Positions 1 to 7,162 of a stretch of 18,957 bases of DNA are shown piece by piece. Source of the stretch: Alphaproteobacteria bacterium (GTDB lineage: Bacteria; Pseudomonadota; Alphaproteobacteria; Sphingomonadales; Emcibacteraceae); contig NVVY01000027.1 in NCBI GenBank assembly GCA_002749135.1, forward strand, positions 6,703 through 25,659, in the 5' to 3' direction. Both the position numbers and the translations under genes were made by a program. The stretch's first letter is position 1; each line of letters starts with the position of its first letter. Under the pieces are notes generated by a model, which saw only the letters and a program-made list of their open reading frames with translations, was not told the origin of the DNA and made no database searches.

Positions 1-306
1 CATAGCCCTATGGAGCTGTTGCTCATGGGGGCCGGGGGATGCGCGAGCATAGATGTGGTGATGATCCTGCAAAAAGGCCGCAATGAGATTACCGATTGCG
101 TCTGTCAGGTTTCCGGCATCCGGTCGCCTGAATTCCCGAAAGTATTCACCGACATTCACATGCATTTTATCATCACCGGATCAAAGATAAAGGACGGTGC
201 CGTGGCTCGGGCGGTCAGCCTGTCCATGGATAAATATTGTTCCGCCTCCGCCATGCTCGCCAAAGCGGCCAAGCTCACCTATGACTGGGAAGTGGCCGGG
301 GGGTAA
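1..306 (+). CDS. OsmC family protein, 3' part
   Basis: The reading frame is open from the window edge and continues upstream of the first ATG (codons H-S-P precede it), so the N-terminus is missing. The visible 101 residues match the C-terminal two thirds of OsmC/Ohr-fold proteins. The PMELLLMGAGGCASID segment carries the first conserved cysteine (codon 40-42), and the SMDKYCSASAML segment carries the second, 66 residues later. This pair is the thiol peroxidase centre of the family, which reduces hydroperoxides in the cytoplasm. The order and spacing fit the OsmC/YhfA branch, whose members often have unclear physiological substrates. The TAA stop abuts the stop of the convergent LysR gene with no base between. 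Family assignment is firm; subfamily and substrate are inference. Confidence 0.85.
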   Translation, partial: HSPMELLLMGAGGCASIDVVMILQKGRNEITDCVCQVSGIRSPEFPKVFTDIHMHFIITGSKIKDGAVARAVSLSMDKYCSASAMLAKAAKLTYDWEVAGG

Positions 307-1179
307 TTATGGGCCTTTTCCTTCCAGCAAGGACCGATGGCTAAGAATAGCCGTGGCTATAAAGTCCTTGAAGATGCGAATACGGGCGTTGGTCCGAGTG
401 TCGGGGTGGCTGAGAAGCCACAAATCAAAGTTTGGCTTCTGTTCCGGGTCCGACAGACGTTGCAGGGAAGAATCAATATCGGCCAGAAAACAGGGTAACA
501 TGCCGATGCCCATACCATTTTTGCAGGCCTCAAGCTGTACCAGAAGATTTATAAATTGACCTTTCACAGGAATATTTGGAAAAGCAGTTTTTTTAACCCA
601 GTCCTGGTTTTGGCTTCCAAATCCGATCCAGCGGGTTTTCTCTGGATCATTCAGGTCGTTATATTTTTGATAGTTATGTGAGACATAAATGGCCGTGGCG
701 CAGGTGAGCAGCCGGCGGCCAATGAGGGTCTCGGGGGGATTCATGGCAAAACGTATGGCTATATCTGCCTCGCGGCTGTTCAGGTCGGCGGCGTCATATG
801 TCACATCTACTTCCAAATCAATTTCAGGATATTCATGGGTAAACCTGGATAAATGAGGCATAAGAAGATGCAAGGCAAGCGCATCAACCATGGTAACCTT
901 TATCCTTCCGGCAAGATTATGGTCGTGGCCCAAAATACGCCGTTCCAGCCCGCCCATCTCGGTTTCCATATGTTCAGCGACCTTTAGCATATCCTCGCCC
1001 ACCGGAGTGACGACATAGCCGACAGGCAGGCGATCAAATAACCGGACGGCCAGTTTTTTTTCCATTGCATCAATTCTTCGGGCTACCGTCGAGTGGCTGA
1101 TGCCCAGATGATTAGCGGCGGCACGGACAGTACCAGCCCGCATCAGAGCCAGAAAAATTTTTATATCATTCCAATTTAT
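307..1179 (-). CDS. LysR-type transcriptional regulator, probable ATA start
   Basis: This is a LysR-family regulator of about 290 residues. The N-terminal winged helix-turn-helix has the usual pattern (AGTVRAAANHLGISHSTVARRI, then LAVRLFDR...GYVVTPVGE), followed by a periplasmic-binding-like effector domain (GRIKVTMVDALALHLLMPHL onward). The first ATG at 1143 would remove the first helix of the HTH. The reading frame continues upstream to a TAG at 1189-1191 and encodes INWNDIKIFLAL, which is the normal LysR N-terminus. The codon in the Met position is ATA (1177-1179), preceded by AGGA with a 7-nt spacer. No ATG, GTG or TTG lies between that codon and the stop; CTG codons occur only inside the first helix. 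I therefore place the start at ATA. The gene is divergent from a small exported protein gene, so autoregulation and control of that neighbour are likely. The effector is unknown. Confidence 0.8.
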   Translation of the reverse strand: MNWNDIKIFLALMRAGTVRAAANHLGISHSTVARRIDAMEKKLAVRLFDRLPVGYVVTPVGEDMLKVAEHMETEMGGLERRILGHDHNLAGRIKVTMVDALALHLLMPHLSRFTHEYPEIDLEVDVTYDAADLNSREADIAIRFAMNPPETLIGRRLLTCATAIYVSHNYQKYNDLNDPEKTRWIGFGSQNQDWVKKTAFPNIPVKGQFINLLVQLEACKNGMGIGMLPCFLADIDSSLQRLSDPEQKPNFDLWLLSHPDTRTNARIRIFKDFIATAILSHRSLLEGKGP

Positions 1180-1200
1180 TTTTTTGTCCTATTTATGATC

Positions 1201-1258
1201 ATTTCAAAGTCAATAATGAATATTGTGTATCAAATTTAATACGCTATATCTTTGAAAT
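1201..1258. promoter_or_regulatory. Inverted repeat and possible promoter between lysR and the exported protein gene
   Basis: A 9-bp exact inverted repeat, ATTTCAAAG (1201-1209) and CTTTGAAAT (1250-1258), flanks an AT-rich 40-bp centre. A weak plus-strand promoter candidate lies inside it: TTGTGT (1223-1228), 16 bp, TATATC (1245-1250). The position between divergent genes is where LysR regulators usually bind. The assignment as a regulator site is inference. Confidence 0.4.
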
Positions 1259-1317
1259 AGGCAAGGATGAACCATTGCCGAATAATTGGTATATCAATTT
1301 AATGTAAGGAAGTAATA

Positions 1318-1722
1318 ATGTATAAATCTATTTTGAGAACATGCGCAATGGTCATGGTAATGGCCGTAACGTCACTGTCTCTTAGTACTATAGGGGCTTT
1401 GGCTGATACAAAGGGTTATTTTATTGACCTTCTGTATTTGCAGGATGGCAAGACTGAACAAGATGCCAAAAGGTATTTTGACAAGGTGGTTCCAATCATT
1501 GCCAAGCACGGCCTGCGCCGGGTCACTCCCGGATTTAAGGTTACTATGAAAATGTCAGGGGATATTTCTCCTAATTTGATCAATGTATGGTCCGTAGGCG
1601 ATGTGCAAAATACGATGAATGATATTTTTTCAGACCCGAAATACCTCCAGCATATGCCTCTGCGCAACAGTATTTTTGATATGAAGCGGTCACATATGTT
1701 TATGATGAAAGCGATGCAATAG
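1318..1722 (+). CDS. Small exported protein of unknown function
   Basis: This 134-residue protein begins with a typical Sec signal peptide: basic MYKSILR, a hydrophobic stretch, then a likely cut after IGALA (residue 29 or so). The start is supported by AAGGA at 1306-1310, 7 nt before the ATG. The mature part (about 105 residues) has a helix rich in charged residues (KTEQDAKRYFDKVVPIIAKHG), then short strands and SDPKYLQHMPLRNSIFDM. That pattern resembles small ferredoxin-like dimeric alpha-beta barrel proteins (DUF1330 or EthD-like), but I see no diagnostic catalytic residue and do not assign a function. It is divergent from the LysR gene, so it is a likely target of that regulator. A terminator follows, so it is probably transcribed alone. 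Five methionines in the last 31 residues are notable but may be incidental. Confidence 0.75.
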   Translation: MYKSILRTCAMVMVMAVTSLSLSTIGALADTKGYFIDLLYLQDGKTEQDAKRYFDKVVPIIAKHGLRRVTPGFKVTMKMSGDISPNLINVWSVGDVQNTMNDIFSDPKYLQHMPLRNSIFDMKRSHMFMMKAMQ

Positions 1723-1759
1723 AGATATTGTACTCTGGCATAATTTATTCAGGACCTTC

Positions 1760-1794
1760 ACCCCCGGCATTAATATATGGCGGGGGTATTTTTT
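1760..1794 (+). terminator. Rho-independent terminator after the exported protein gene
   Basis: A 7-bp GC-rich stem, ACCCCCG (1760-1766) with CGGGGGT (1781-1787), closes a 14-nt loop and is followed by a run of six T (1789-1794). It separates the exported protein gene from the PQQ dehydrogenase. Confidence 0.8.
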
Positions 1795-1815
1795 ATGGCA
1801 ACAATGGGGCAAATT

Positions 1816-1831
1816 AGTTTACAGTTAAACT
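1816..1831. promoter_or_regulatory. Inverted repeat upstream of the PQQ dehydrogenase
   Basis: AGTTTA (1816-1821) and TAAACT (1826-1831) form an exact inverted repeat with a 4-bp centre. TTAAACT is repeated directly at 1826 and again about 8 bp on. It lies about 35 bp before the start codon, where an operator could sit. Only the symmetry is seen; the binding protein is unknown. Confidence 0.3.
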
Positions 1832-1864
1832 ATTAAACTCATAAGAATAAGGATGATCGGACAA

Positions 1865-3973
1865 ATGTGTAAGTTACTTTTGAAAATGATGATCATTGTT
1901 TTTGGTCTGATGGCAAGTAGCTGTAGTGAGCAGGCAGAAAAGGCTCACAAATCCGGCTGGATTGATCGCGCCAGACTTCAGAATGCGGAAAAAGAACCGG
2001 GGGTTTGGCTTACAGGCGGGCGGGATTTCGGCGAAACCCATTTCTCCCCCCTCAAAGACATCAATGACCGGAATGCGGACCAATTGGGCTTTGCCTGGCA
2101 ATATTTCACCGATACCCACCGGGGGCTGGAGGCAACACCGATCTTCGTTGACGGGGTGCTGTATGTGACCGGAAACTGGGGGATTGTTTTTGCCATAGAT
2201 GGTAAAACCGGTGAGGAATTATGGATCTTTGACCCGGAGGTTCCGGGAAAATGGGCGCGCTATGCCTGCTGTGATGTGGTGTCGCGGGGCCTGTCCGTAT
2301 GGGAAGGCCGGGTCTATGCGGCCTCTCTGGACGGGCGATTATTTTCCCTTGATGCGGCAACGGGCAAAGAGATCTGGCAGGTGGATACATTCCCCGACCG
2401 CACCATCCCCTATACTATCACCGGGGCGCCGCGCATCGCGGGCCATAATGTGGTTATTGGCAACGGCGGGGCGGAATATGGCGTGCGCGGTTATGTGAGC
2501 GCCTATGATCTGAAGACGGGCAAGCTGTCATGGCGATTCTATACGGTGCCGGGCGATCCGAAAAAACCTTTTGAGCATCCTGAACTTGAAATGGCGTCCA
2601 AGACCTGGGACCCGAACAGCCGATGGGATATTGGCGGCGGCGGTACGGCGTGGGATTCCATGGTTTATGATCCTGAGCTTAATCTGTTGTATGTGGGAAC
2701 CGGTAACGGCAGCCCGTGGATACAGGCGGAACGCAGCCCCGGCGGCGGGGACAATCTATTCCTGTCGAGCATTTTGGCGATCAATCCCGATACCGGGCGG
2801 CTGGTCTGGTATTATCAGACGACGCCCGGTGATAACTGGGACTATACCGCCACCCAGCCGATTATCCTGACCGACCTCACCATTGAGGGCAAGACGCGCA
2901 AAGTGCTGATGCAGGCGCCAAAGAACGGCTTTTTTTATGTGCTTGATCGCGCCACCGGTGAATTACTGTCGGCGGAGAAATATGCGGCGGTCACTTGGGC
3001 CAGCCATGTGGACAGGGCAACGGGCAAGCCGGCGGCGATGGCGCAATCCGATTATTCCAAAGAACAGAAGCTGATCCTGCCCAGTCCGGCGGGGGGCCAT
3101 AACTGGCAACCCATGGCCTATAATCCTGACACCGGGCTTGTCTATATTCCGGCCATGAATGACCCGGCCATTTATGAACGGCGCAAAGACTTTGAATTTA
3201 TCAAGGGCATCAATAATCAGGGCGCGCATTTTTCAGAAGGCACCATAACCTCTGAAATTGGTGATTTTGATGCGGGTGAGGCAGGCGGTTTCCTGCTGGC
3301 CTGGGACCCGGTGAAGGCAAAGCCTGTCTGGCGGCACAAGCTGGGGAATTTTATCTTTCATGGCGGTGTTCTGACCACGGCGGGCAATATTGTGGTTCAG
3401 GCGCGGGATGACGGTCTGCTGGTGGTCTATGAGGCGGATAGCGGCAAAGTTCTTCAGAAAATTCAAACCGGCAGCAGTATTCTTGCAGCCCCCATGACCT
3501 ACCGCATTGATGGCGTGCAATATATTGCGGTGATGGCCGGATACGGCGGCGGCCCGTTTGGCTATTTCCCCGTAGGAGCGGCAGTGGAAAAATATGGCAA
3601 TGAGGGACGGTTACTGGCTTTCAAGATTGGCGGCGGTGCGGTGCCTCTGCCTGACGTATTGCCCCCCCTTGGCCCCCTACCGAAACCACCGGCCCTGAAG
3701 GCATCGGCAGAGACTTTGGCGTTGGGTAAAAAGCTGTTTACCAAGGCCTGCGGCGAATGTCACTGGAATATCAATGGTGGTTACCCGGACCTGCGCCGCA
3801 TGTCGCCGGAGGTTCATGCCGCTTTCAAGGATATTGTTCTTCATGGTCAGCGGGAGCCATTAGGCATGGCGGGTTTCGGCGATATTCTGTCAGAAAAACA
3901 GGTAGAAGCCATTCACAGCCACCTGATTAAATTGGCTCAGAAAGCCTATGACGGCGAACAGGCAAAAAAATAA
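1865..3973 (+). CDS. PQQ-dependent alcohol dehydrogenase with cytochrome c domain (quinohemoprotein)
   Basis: Residue numbers count from the upstream in-frame ATG at 1853. I prefer the ATG at 1865 because the AAGG at 1849-1852 touches the first ATG. The N-terminus is a lipoprotein-like signal ending in LMASSC (Cys24). An eight-bladed propeller follows, with repeated tryptophan-docking segments (LYVTGNWGIVFAIDGKTGEELW, VYAASLDGRLFSLDAATGKEIW). The vicinal cysteines that sit on PQQ are C139-C140 (RYACCDVVSRG). GDNWDYT places the catalytic Asp at 330. Residue 332 is Thr, not the extra Asp of lanthanide enzymes, so calcium use is expected. The C-terminal 90 residues hold a c-type haem motif CGECH (633-637) and a likely axial Met672. 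The enzyme oxidises an alcohol in the periplasm and passes electrons through its own haem; the substrate cannot be read from sequence. No PQQ biosynthesis genes or cytochrome partner are nearby. Confidence 0.92.
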   Translation: MCKLLLKMMIIVFGLMASSCSEQAEKAHKSGWIDRARLQNAEKEPGVWLTGGRDFGETHFSPLKDINDRNADQLGFAWQYFTDTHRGLEATPIFVDGVLYVTGNWGIVFAIDGKTGEELWIFDPEVPGKWARYACCDVVSRGLSVWEGRVYAASLDGRLFSLDAATGKEIWQVDTFPDRTIPYTITGAPRIAGHNVVIGNGGAEYGVRGYVSAYDLKTGKLSWRFYTVPGDPKKPFEHPELEMASKTWDPNSRWDIGGGGTAWDSMVYDPELNLLYVGTGNGSPWIQAERSPGGGDNLFLSSILAINPDTGRLVWYYQTTPGDNWDYTATQPIILTDLTIEGKTRKVLMQAPKNGFFYVLDRATGELLSAEKYAAVTWASHVDRATGKPAAMAQSDYSKEQKLILPSPAGGHNWQPMAYNPDTGLVYIPAMNDPAIYERRKDFEFIKGINNQGAHFSEGTITSEIGDFDAGEAGGFLLAWDPVKAKPVWRHKLGNFIFHGGVLTTAGNIVVQARDDGLLVVYEADSGKVLQKIQTGSSILAAPMTYRIDGVQYIAVMAGYGGGPFGYFPVGAAVEKYGNEGRLLAFKIGGGAVPLPDVLPPLGPLPKPPALKASAETLALGKKLFTKACGECHWNINGGYPDLRRMSPEVHAAFKDIVLHGQREPLGMAGFGDILSEKQVEAIHSHLIKLAQKAYDGEQAKK

Positions 3974-4001
3974 GCACGCCGCAAGAAACCTTGCGACGCG
4001 C
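3964..4001 (-). terminator. Rho-independent terminator of the cold-shock gene
   Basis: Read on the minus strand, a continuous 12-bp stem (two G-U pairs) forms between 3990-4001 and 3974-3985 around a GTTT loop (3986-3989). Its core is CGCAAG/CTTGCG. A T-rich run (3964-3972) follows and is antisense to the last codons of the dehydrogenase. It lies 61 nt after the cold-shock stop. On the plus strand the same stem lacks a T run, so it would end dehydrogenase transcription less well. Confidence 0.75.
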
Positions 4002-4062
4002 CTTTAAAATAGACGCCTCTGTTAAAGAGCAAGAGGTGTAAAAAGCAAAAAGACGGGTGTCT

Positions 4063-4269
4063 TTAGTCGATCAGCTGAATGCTGGCGGCTGCTTCTTTGC
4101 CTCTGTTTTCAGCTACGTCGTAGCTTACTTTTTGTCCGTCATCCAATTGGCGAATGCCGGATTTTTCTAATTCTGTAATATGTACGAATACATCTTTGCC
4201 GCCCTCATCCGGTGCGATAAAGCCATATCCTTTATTAGTATTAAACCATTTTACTGTGCCAGTAGCCAT
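4063..4269 (-). CDS. Cold-shock domain protein (CspA family)
   Basis: This is a 68-residue single cold-shock domain beginning MATGTVKWFN. Both RNA-binding motifs are present: KGYGFI (RNP1) and DVFVHI (RNP2). The acidic-aromatic surface and length are those of CspA-type proteins, small five-stranded barrels that bind single-stranded RNA or DNA and melt structure in mRNAs. The start at 4269 is set by AAGGA with an 8-nt spacer; an in-frame ATG 13 codons upstream (4308) is not used by the family. A leader of up to 250 nt with hairpins lies upstream, as often seen for cold-inducible csp genes, so post-transcriptional control is plausible. A strong terminator follows. Whether this member is cold-induced or constitutive cannot be told. 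Confidence 0.93.
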   Translation of the reverse strand: MATGTVKWFNTNKGYGFIAPDEGGKDVFVHITELEKSGIRQLDDGQKVSYDVAENRGKEAAASIQLID

Positions 4270-4370
4270 TTTAAGCTTCCTTAAGTGTCTGTATATAATA
4301 TTTCCCACAATTGCGGGGCGTTCAAGAGTTAGTATAAGTCCGGTATTGAAGCCCTAGAAACAGACAGGAG

Positions 4371-4438
4371 GGACCATTCACATGGTCCTTCACCTCAAAA
4401 AGAGGCACTGCGTAAGATTCTATTTGCATCCTCAAAAA
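4371..4438 (-). promoter_or_regulatory. Structured leader or intergenic hairpins upstream of the cold-shock gene
   Basis: The 257-bp gap 4270-4526 has no gene. It holds a 7-bp perfect stem GGACCAT/ATGGTCC (4371-4377 with 4382-4388) and a stem CCTC/GAGG around AAAAA (4393-4405). A near copy of the second (CCTC-AAAA-AGGAG) lies at about 4430. On the minus strand these lie in the likely 5' leader of the cold-shock gene. I could not fix a promoter. Confidence 0.35.
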
Positions 4439-4526
4439 GGAGAATCAACGTAACTCAATGTATGCTTTTATGTTAGATAAATAGAAAAATCAATCTAATA
4501 TTTTGAATTTAATACTAAAATTGGTT

Positions 4527-5726
4527 TTAGGGCACGGATTTTGGGGCCCTTGCGATCATTATACGATAGCTGATCCATGCGGCTATTCCCATGGTGCTGA
4601 CGCCGATGGCCATGGGGATTTGGGTCATATTAAAGCTGTGAGCCACCATCAGCCCCACAAGGGAGGCAAAGACATTCTGGCCAAATCCGGCAAGGGATGA
4701 CGCTGCCCCGGCCATCTTGGGAAAAGGACCGATCAGCCCGGCCAGCGCCGTGGGATAGGTCAGGCCCATACCGATCATATAGAGGACCATCGGCCCTAAT
4801 ATTGCTGCTATATGATTGAGGGGCACCAAGGCCATGGCGATCATGGAAAAGCCCGCCACGGCACAGGTGAGGGTGCCAAAGCCGACAATGCGGACAATGC
4901 CCAGCGCACTTACGAGTCGCCCGCCCAGCTGTGTGCCGATCATATAGCCGACAACGGCGGTGGCAAAGCACAGGCCAAACTGGTCCGCGCTCAGGCCCAA
5001 TGTCTTGATAAAGACAAAGGACGAGCCGGAGATAAAGGAGAACAGGCCGCTATAGCTAAAGGCGACGATCAATAAATATCCGGTATAATGCCGGTCTTTC
5101 AACAGGGCCGCGAAATTACGCAGTGTCTGGCGCGGGTGAATGGCATGGGGGTCTTTATGGCGGTTGGTTTCCTGTAAGACAAACAGGATGCCCAGAATGC
5201 ACAGGCCACCAAAGAGAACCAGAATAGCGAAATTTGCCCGCCAGCCATATATGATGGTCAAATAACCGCCAATGATCGGCCCCAATGCCGGGGCCATGGC
5301 CATGGCAGTCCCGATATAGGATAAAACCTTGGCGGAGCGTTCCTGGCCGTAAATGTCACGGACCATGGTGCGCGACAGGACAACTCCGGCGCACCCGCCA
5401 ATGGCTTGCAACACCCGTCCGGCGATCAGAATCTCGATGGTCGGGGCGATCAGACAGACAATGGACCCCAAAAGATATATGGCCGTGCCGATCAACAGGA
5501 TAGGCCTGCGGCCAAAACGGTCGGACAGCGGCCCGTAGAAAAGCTGGCAGACGGCAAAGACAACCAGATAGACGCTGAGGGTGAGCTGTACGGTGGTGAC
5601 ATCGGTATTGAAATAGGCCTGTATGGCGGGCAGGGCGGGCAGATATAAATCGGTGGTAATGGGCCCCAGCGCCGTGAGCATGGTCAGGAGGATAACCACA
5701 ATTAGGGCATCTGGCCGTAAACTCAT
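4527..5726 (-). CDS. MFS multidrug exporter, Bcr/CflA family
   Basis: This inner-membrane transporter of about 399 residues has 12 predicted hydrophobic segments. The N-terminal half carries the Bcr/CflA (DHA1) signature: TDLYLPALPAI in helix 1, the loop motif GPLSDRFGRRPILLIG between helices 2 and 3, and GRVLQAIGGCAGVVLSRTMVRDIY in helices 4-5. ALGPIIGGYL is the antiporter motif C region. Such proteins export drugs or metabolites (bicyclomycin, chloramphenicol, cysteine or others) against protons; the substrate here is unknown. I chose the start at 5726 because AGGA lies 8 nt before it. An in-frame ATG at 5762 has no clear ribosome site. It is divergent from the RNA helicase and nothing follows in operon. 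The stop codon sits in a small AT-rich stem (CTAAAA/TTTTAG, 4515-4530). Confidence 0.9.
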   Translation of the reverse strand: MSLRPDALIVVILLTMLTALGPITTDLYLPALPAIQAYFNTDVTTVQLTLSVYLVVFAVCQLFYGPLSDRFGRRPILLIGTAIYLLGSIVCLIAPTIEILIAGRVLQAIGGCAGVVLSRTMVRDIYGQERSAKVLSYIGTAMAMAPALGPIIGGYLTIIYGWRANFAILVLFGGLCILGILFVLQETNRHKDPHAIHPRQTLRNFAALLKDRHYTGYLLIVAFSYSGLFSFISGSSFVFIKTLGLSADQFGLCFATAVVGYMIGTQLGGRLVSALGIVRIVGFGTLTCAVAGFSMIAMALVPLNHIAAILGPMVLYMIGMGLTYPTALAGLIGPFPKMAGAASSLAGFGQNVFASLVGLMVAHSFNMTQIPMAIGVSTMGIAAWISYRIMIARAPKSVP

Positions 5727-5762
5727 AAAGATTATCCTGCTTGTTACACTTGAGATGGGCAC

Positions 5763-5791
5763 TTGCGCCTTGCGCTTTCCTCGTATATATA
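5763..5791 (+). promoter_or_regulatory. Candidate promoter of the RNA helicase gene
   Basis: TTGCGC (5763-5768), a 17-bp spacer and TATATA (5786-5791) resemble a sigma-70 promoter, giving a leader of about 60 nt before the helicase ATG. The TATATATA run could also serve the divergent exporter gene, for which no matching -35 box at normal spacing was found. Confidence 0.4.
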
Positions 5792-5859
5792 GCGCGGTAT
5801 GTCAAGGAAATGCACCAATATTACAGGCGTATATTCAAAATAACTGGAAAATCGAGATA

Positions 5860-7152
5860 ATGACTAAATTTGTGGAGCTCGGCCTGCGCGAGGCTGTCCT
5901 GCGTGCCGTGGAAGAGGGCGGCTATGAAAATATGACGCCTATTCAGACTCAGGCCATTCCCAATGTGCTGGAGGGCAAGGATATGATCGCCGTGGCCCAG
6001 ACCGGCACCGGCAAGACAGCGGCCTTTTCCCTGCCGATCATACAAATGCTACTGAAAGGCGAAGGCAAGCGACAGGCAAAGGTTGCCCGGTCGCTCATAT
6101 TGGCGCCGACTCGCGAACTTGCGATACAGATTGCCGAGAATATTCGCGCTTATGCCAAATATGTTCATTTGCGCATCGCGCTGGTTTACGGCGGTGCCTC
6201 TGCAAAGCCTCAGATCAAGTCCATGATGCCGGGGGTGGATATTCTGATCGCCACACCGGGCCGTCTGCTGGACCTGACCAATCAGCGGCATATTGATCTG
6301 GGACAGGTGGAATATCTGGTGCTGGACGAGGCGGACCGGATGCTGGACATGGGCTTTATCCGCGATATTCGGAAGATCATTGCCTATCTGCCGAAAAAAC
6401 GCCAAACGTTGATGTTTTCCGCCACTATGCCGGCAAGCGTGGAAAAGCTGGCGGCCAGTATCCTGTATAAACCGTTTCGTATTGATGTGGCGCCAGAGGC
6501 GACCACGGCGGAAAAGGTTGATCAGCATGTGCTGATGGTGCCCAAAAGCCGTAAGCGGGACCTGCTCGCGCATATGCTGAAAGATGAGGCCGTCAAGCGG
6601 GTTCTGGTCTTTACCCGCACCAAGCACGGGGCCAACCGGGTGTCGAAGCATCTTGACAAGCTGGGGGTGGCCTCCGGGGCTATCCACGGTAACAAGTCCC
6701 AGAATGCCCGTCAAAAGGCCTTAAACGAGTTTCGGTCCGGCGCAATCCGGGCTTTGGTGGCCACCGATGTGGCGGCGCGGGGCATTGATGTGGACGGGGT
6801 GACCCATGTGATCAATTTTGACCTGCCCAATGAGCCGGAAAGCTATGTGCATCGTATTGGCCGCACGGCGCGGGCGGGGGAAAGCGGGGTTTCACTGTCC
6901 TTTTGTGATCATGAAGAGCGGGCTTACCTGCGGGATATTGAGAAAATAATTCGCCAGAAGATCCCCCTGATGACGGATCACCCTTATCACGCCGAGGGGA
7001 TGGCAGAACGGCCTCATACCGCTGAGAAAGACGACACGCCCTCGCGCCACAACCCGCGCAGGCGGTCAGATTCGGGCAGGCATAAGCCCAACCAGCCGAA
7101 GCCCGGTAACAGCCAACGCAGGCGGCGGCCCGCCAGACAACGCTCCCGTTGA
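5860..7152 (+). CDS. rhlE: DEAD-box ATP-dependent RNA helicase, RhlE type
   Basis: The 430-residue protein has all DEAD-box motifs in order: the Q motif (F-x-LGL...PIQTQAIP, 4-34), AQTGTGKT (46-53), PTREL (84-88), TPGR (133-136), DEAD (157-160), SAT (188-190) and HRIGRTARAG (332-341). A basic, proline- and arginine-rich tail follows (from about 385, ending RRRRPARQRSR), as in RhlE-like helicases. It unwinds short RNA duplexes using ATP and is expected to act in ribosome assembly or mRNA turnover. The frame is open upstream into the exporter gene, but the family start is MTKFVELGL at 5860; the ribosome site there is weak (GAG close to the ATG). It converges with the RND pump gene, stops 10 bp apart. 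RhlE versus another small DEAD-box branch is judged from the tail and motif style only. Confidence 0.9.
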   Translation: MTKFVELGLREAVLRAVEEGGYENMTPIQTQAIPNVLEGKDMIAVAQTGTGKTAAFSLPIIQMLLKGEGKRQAKVARSLILAPTRELAIQIAENIRAYAKYVHLRIALVYGGASAKPQIKSMMPGVDILIATPGRLLDLTNQRHIDLGQVEYLVLDEADRMLDMGFIRDIRKIIAYLPKKRQTLMFSATMPASVEKLAASILYKPFRIDVAPEATTAEKVDQHVLMVPKSRKRDLLAHMLKDEAVKRVLVFTRTKHGANRVSKHLDKLGVASGAIHGNKSQNARQKALNEFRSGAIRALVATDVAARGIDVDGVTHVINFDLPNEPESYVHRIGRTARAGESGVSLSFCDHEERAYLRDIEKIIRQKIPLMTDHPYHAEGMAERPHTAEKDDTPSRHNPRRRSDSGRHKPNQPKPGNSQRRRRPARQRSR

Positions 7153-7162
7153 ATGTTGGGGA

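Noticed and set aside
1275..1303. TTGCCG-17 bp-TTTAAT as promoter of the exported protein gene
   Set aside because: Transcription would start near 1310, inside the ribosome site, so the message would lack a usable leader.
1826..1838. TTAA...TTAA before the PQQ dehydrogenase as a CtrA site
   Set aside because: The half sites are only 4 bp apart instead of 7.
4270..4308. N-terminal extension of the cold-shock protein from the ATG at 4308
   Set aside because: The family starts at MATGTVKWF, the ribosome site fits 4269, and the extension is not domain-like.
4459..4485. Tiny plus-strand frame ATG...TAG (8 codons) after AAGGAG
   Set aside because: The ribosome site is about 15 nt away and the product is too short to support.
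6049..6714. 221-codon minus-strand open frame
   Set aside because: It is antisense to the helicase core motifs and resembles no protein family.
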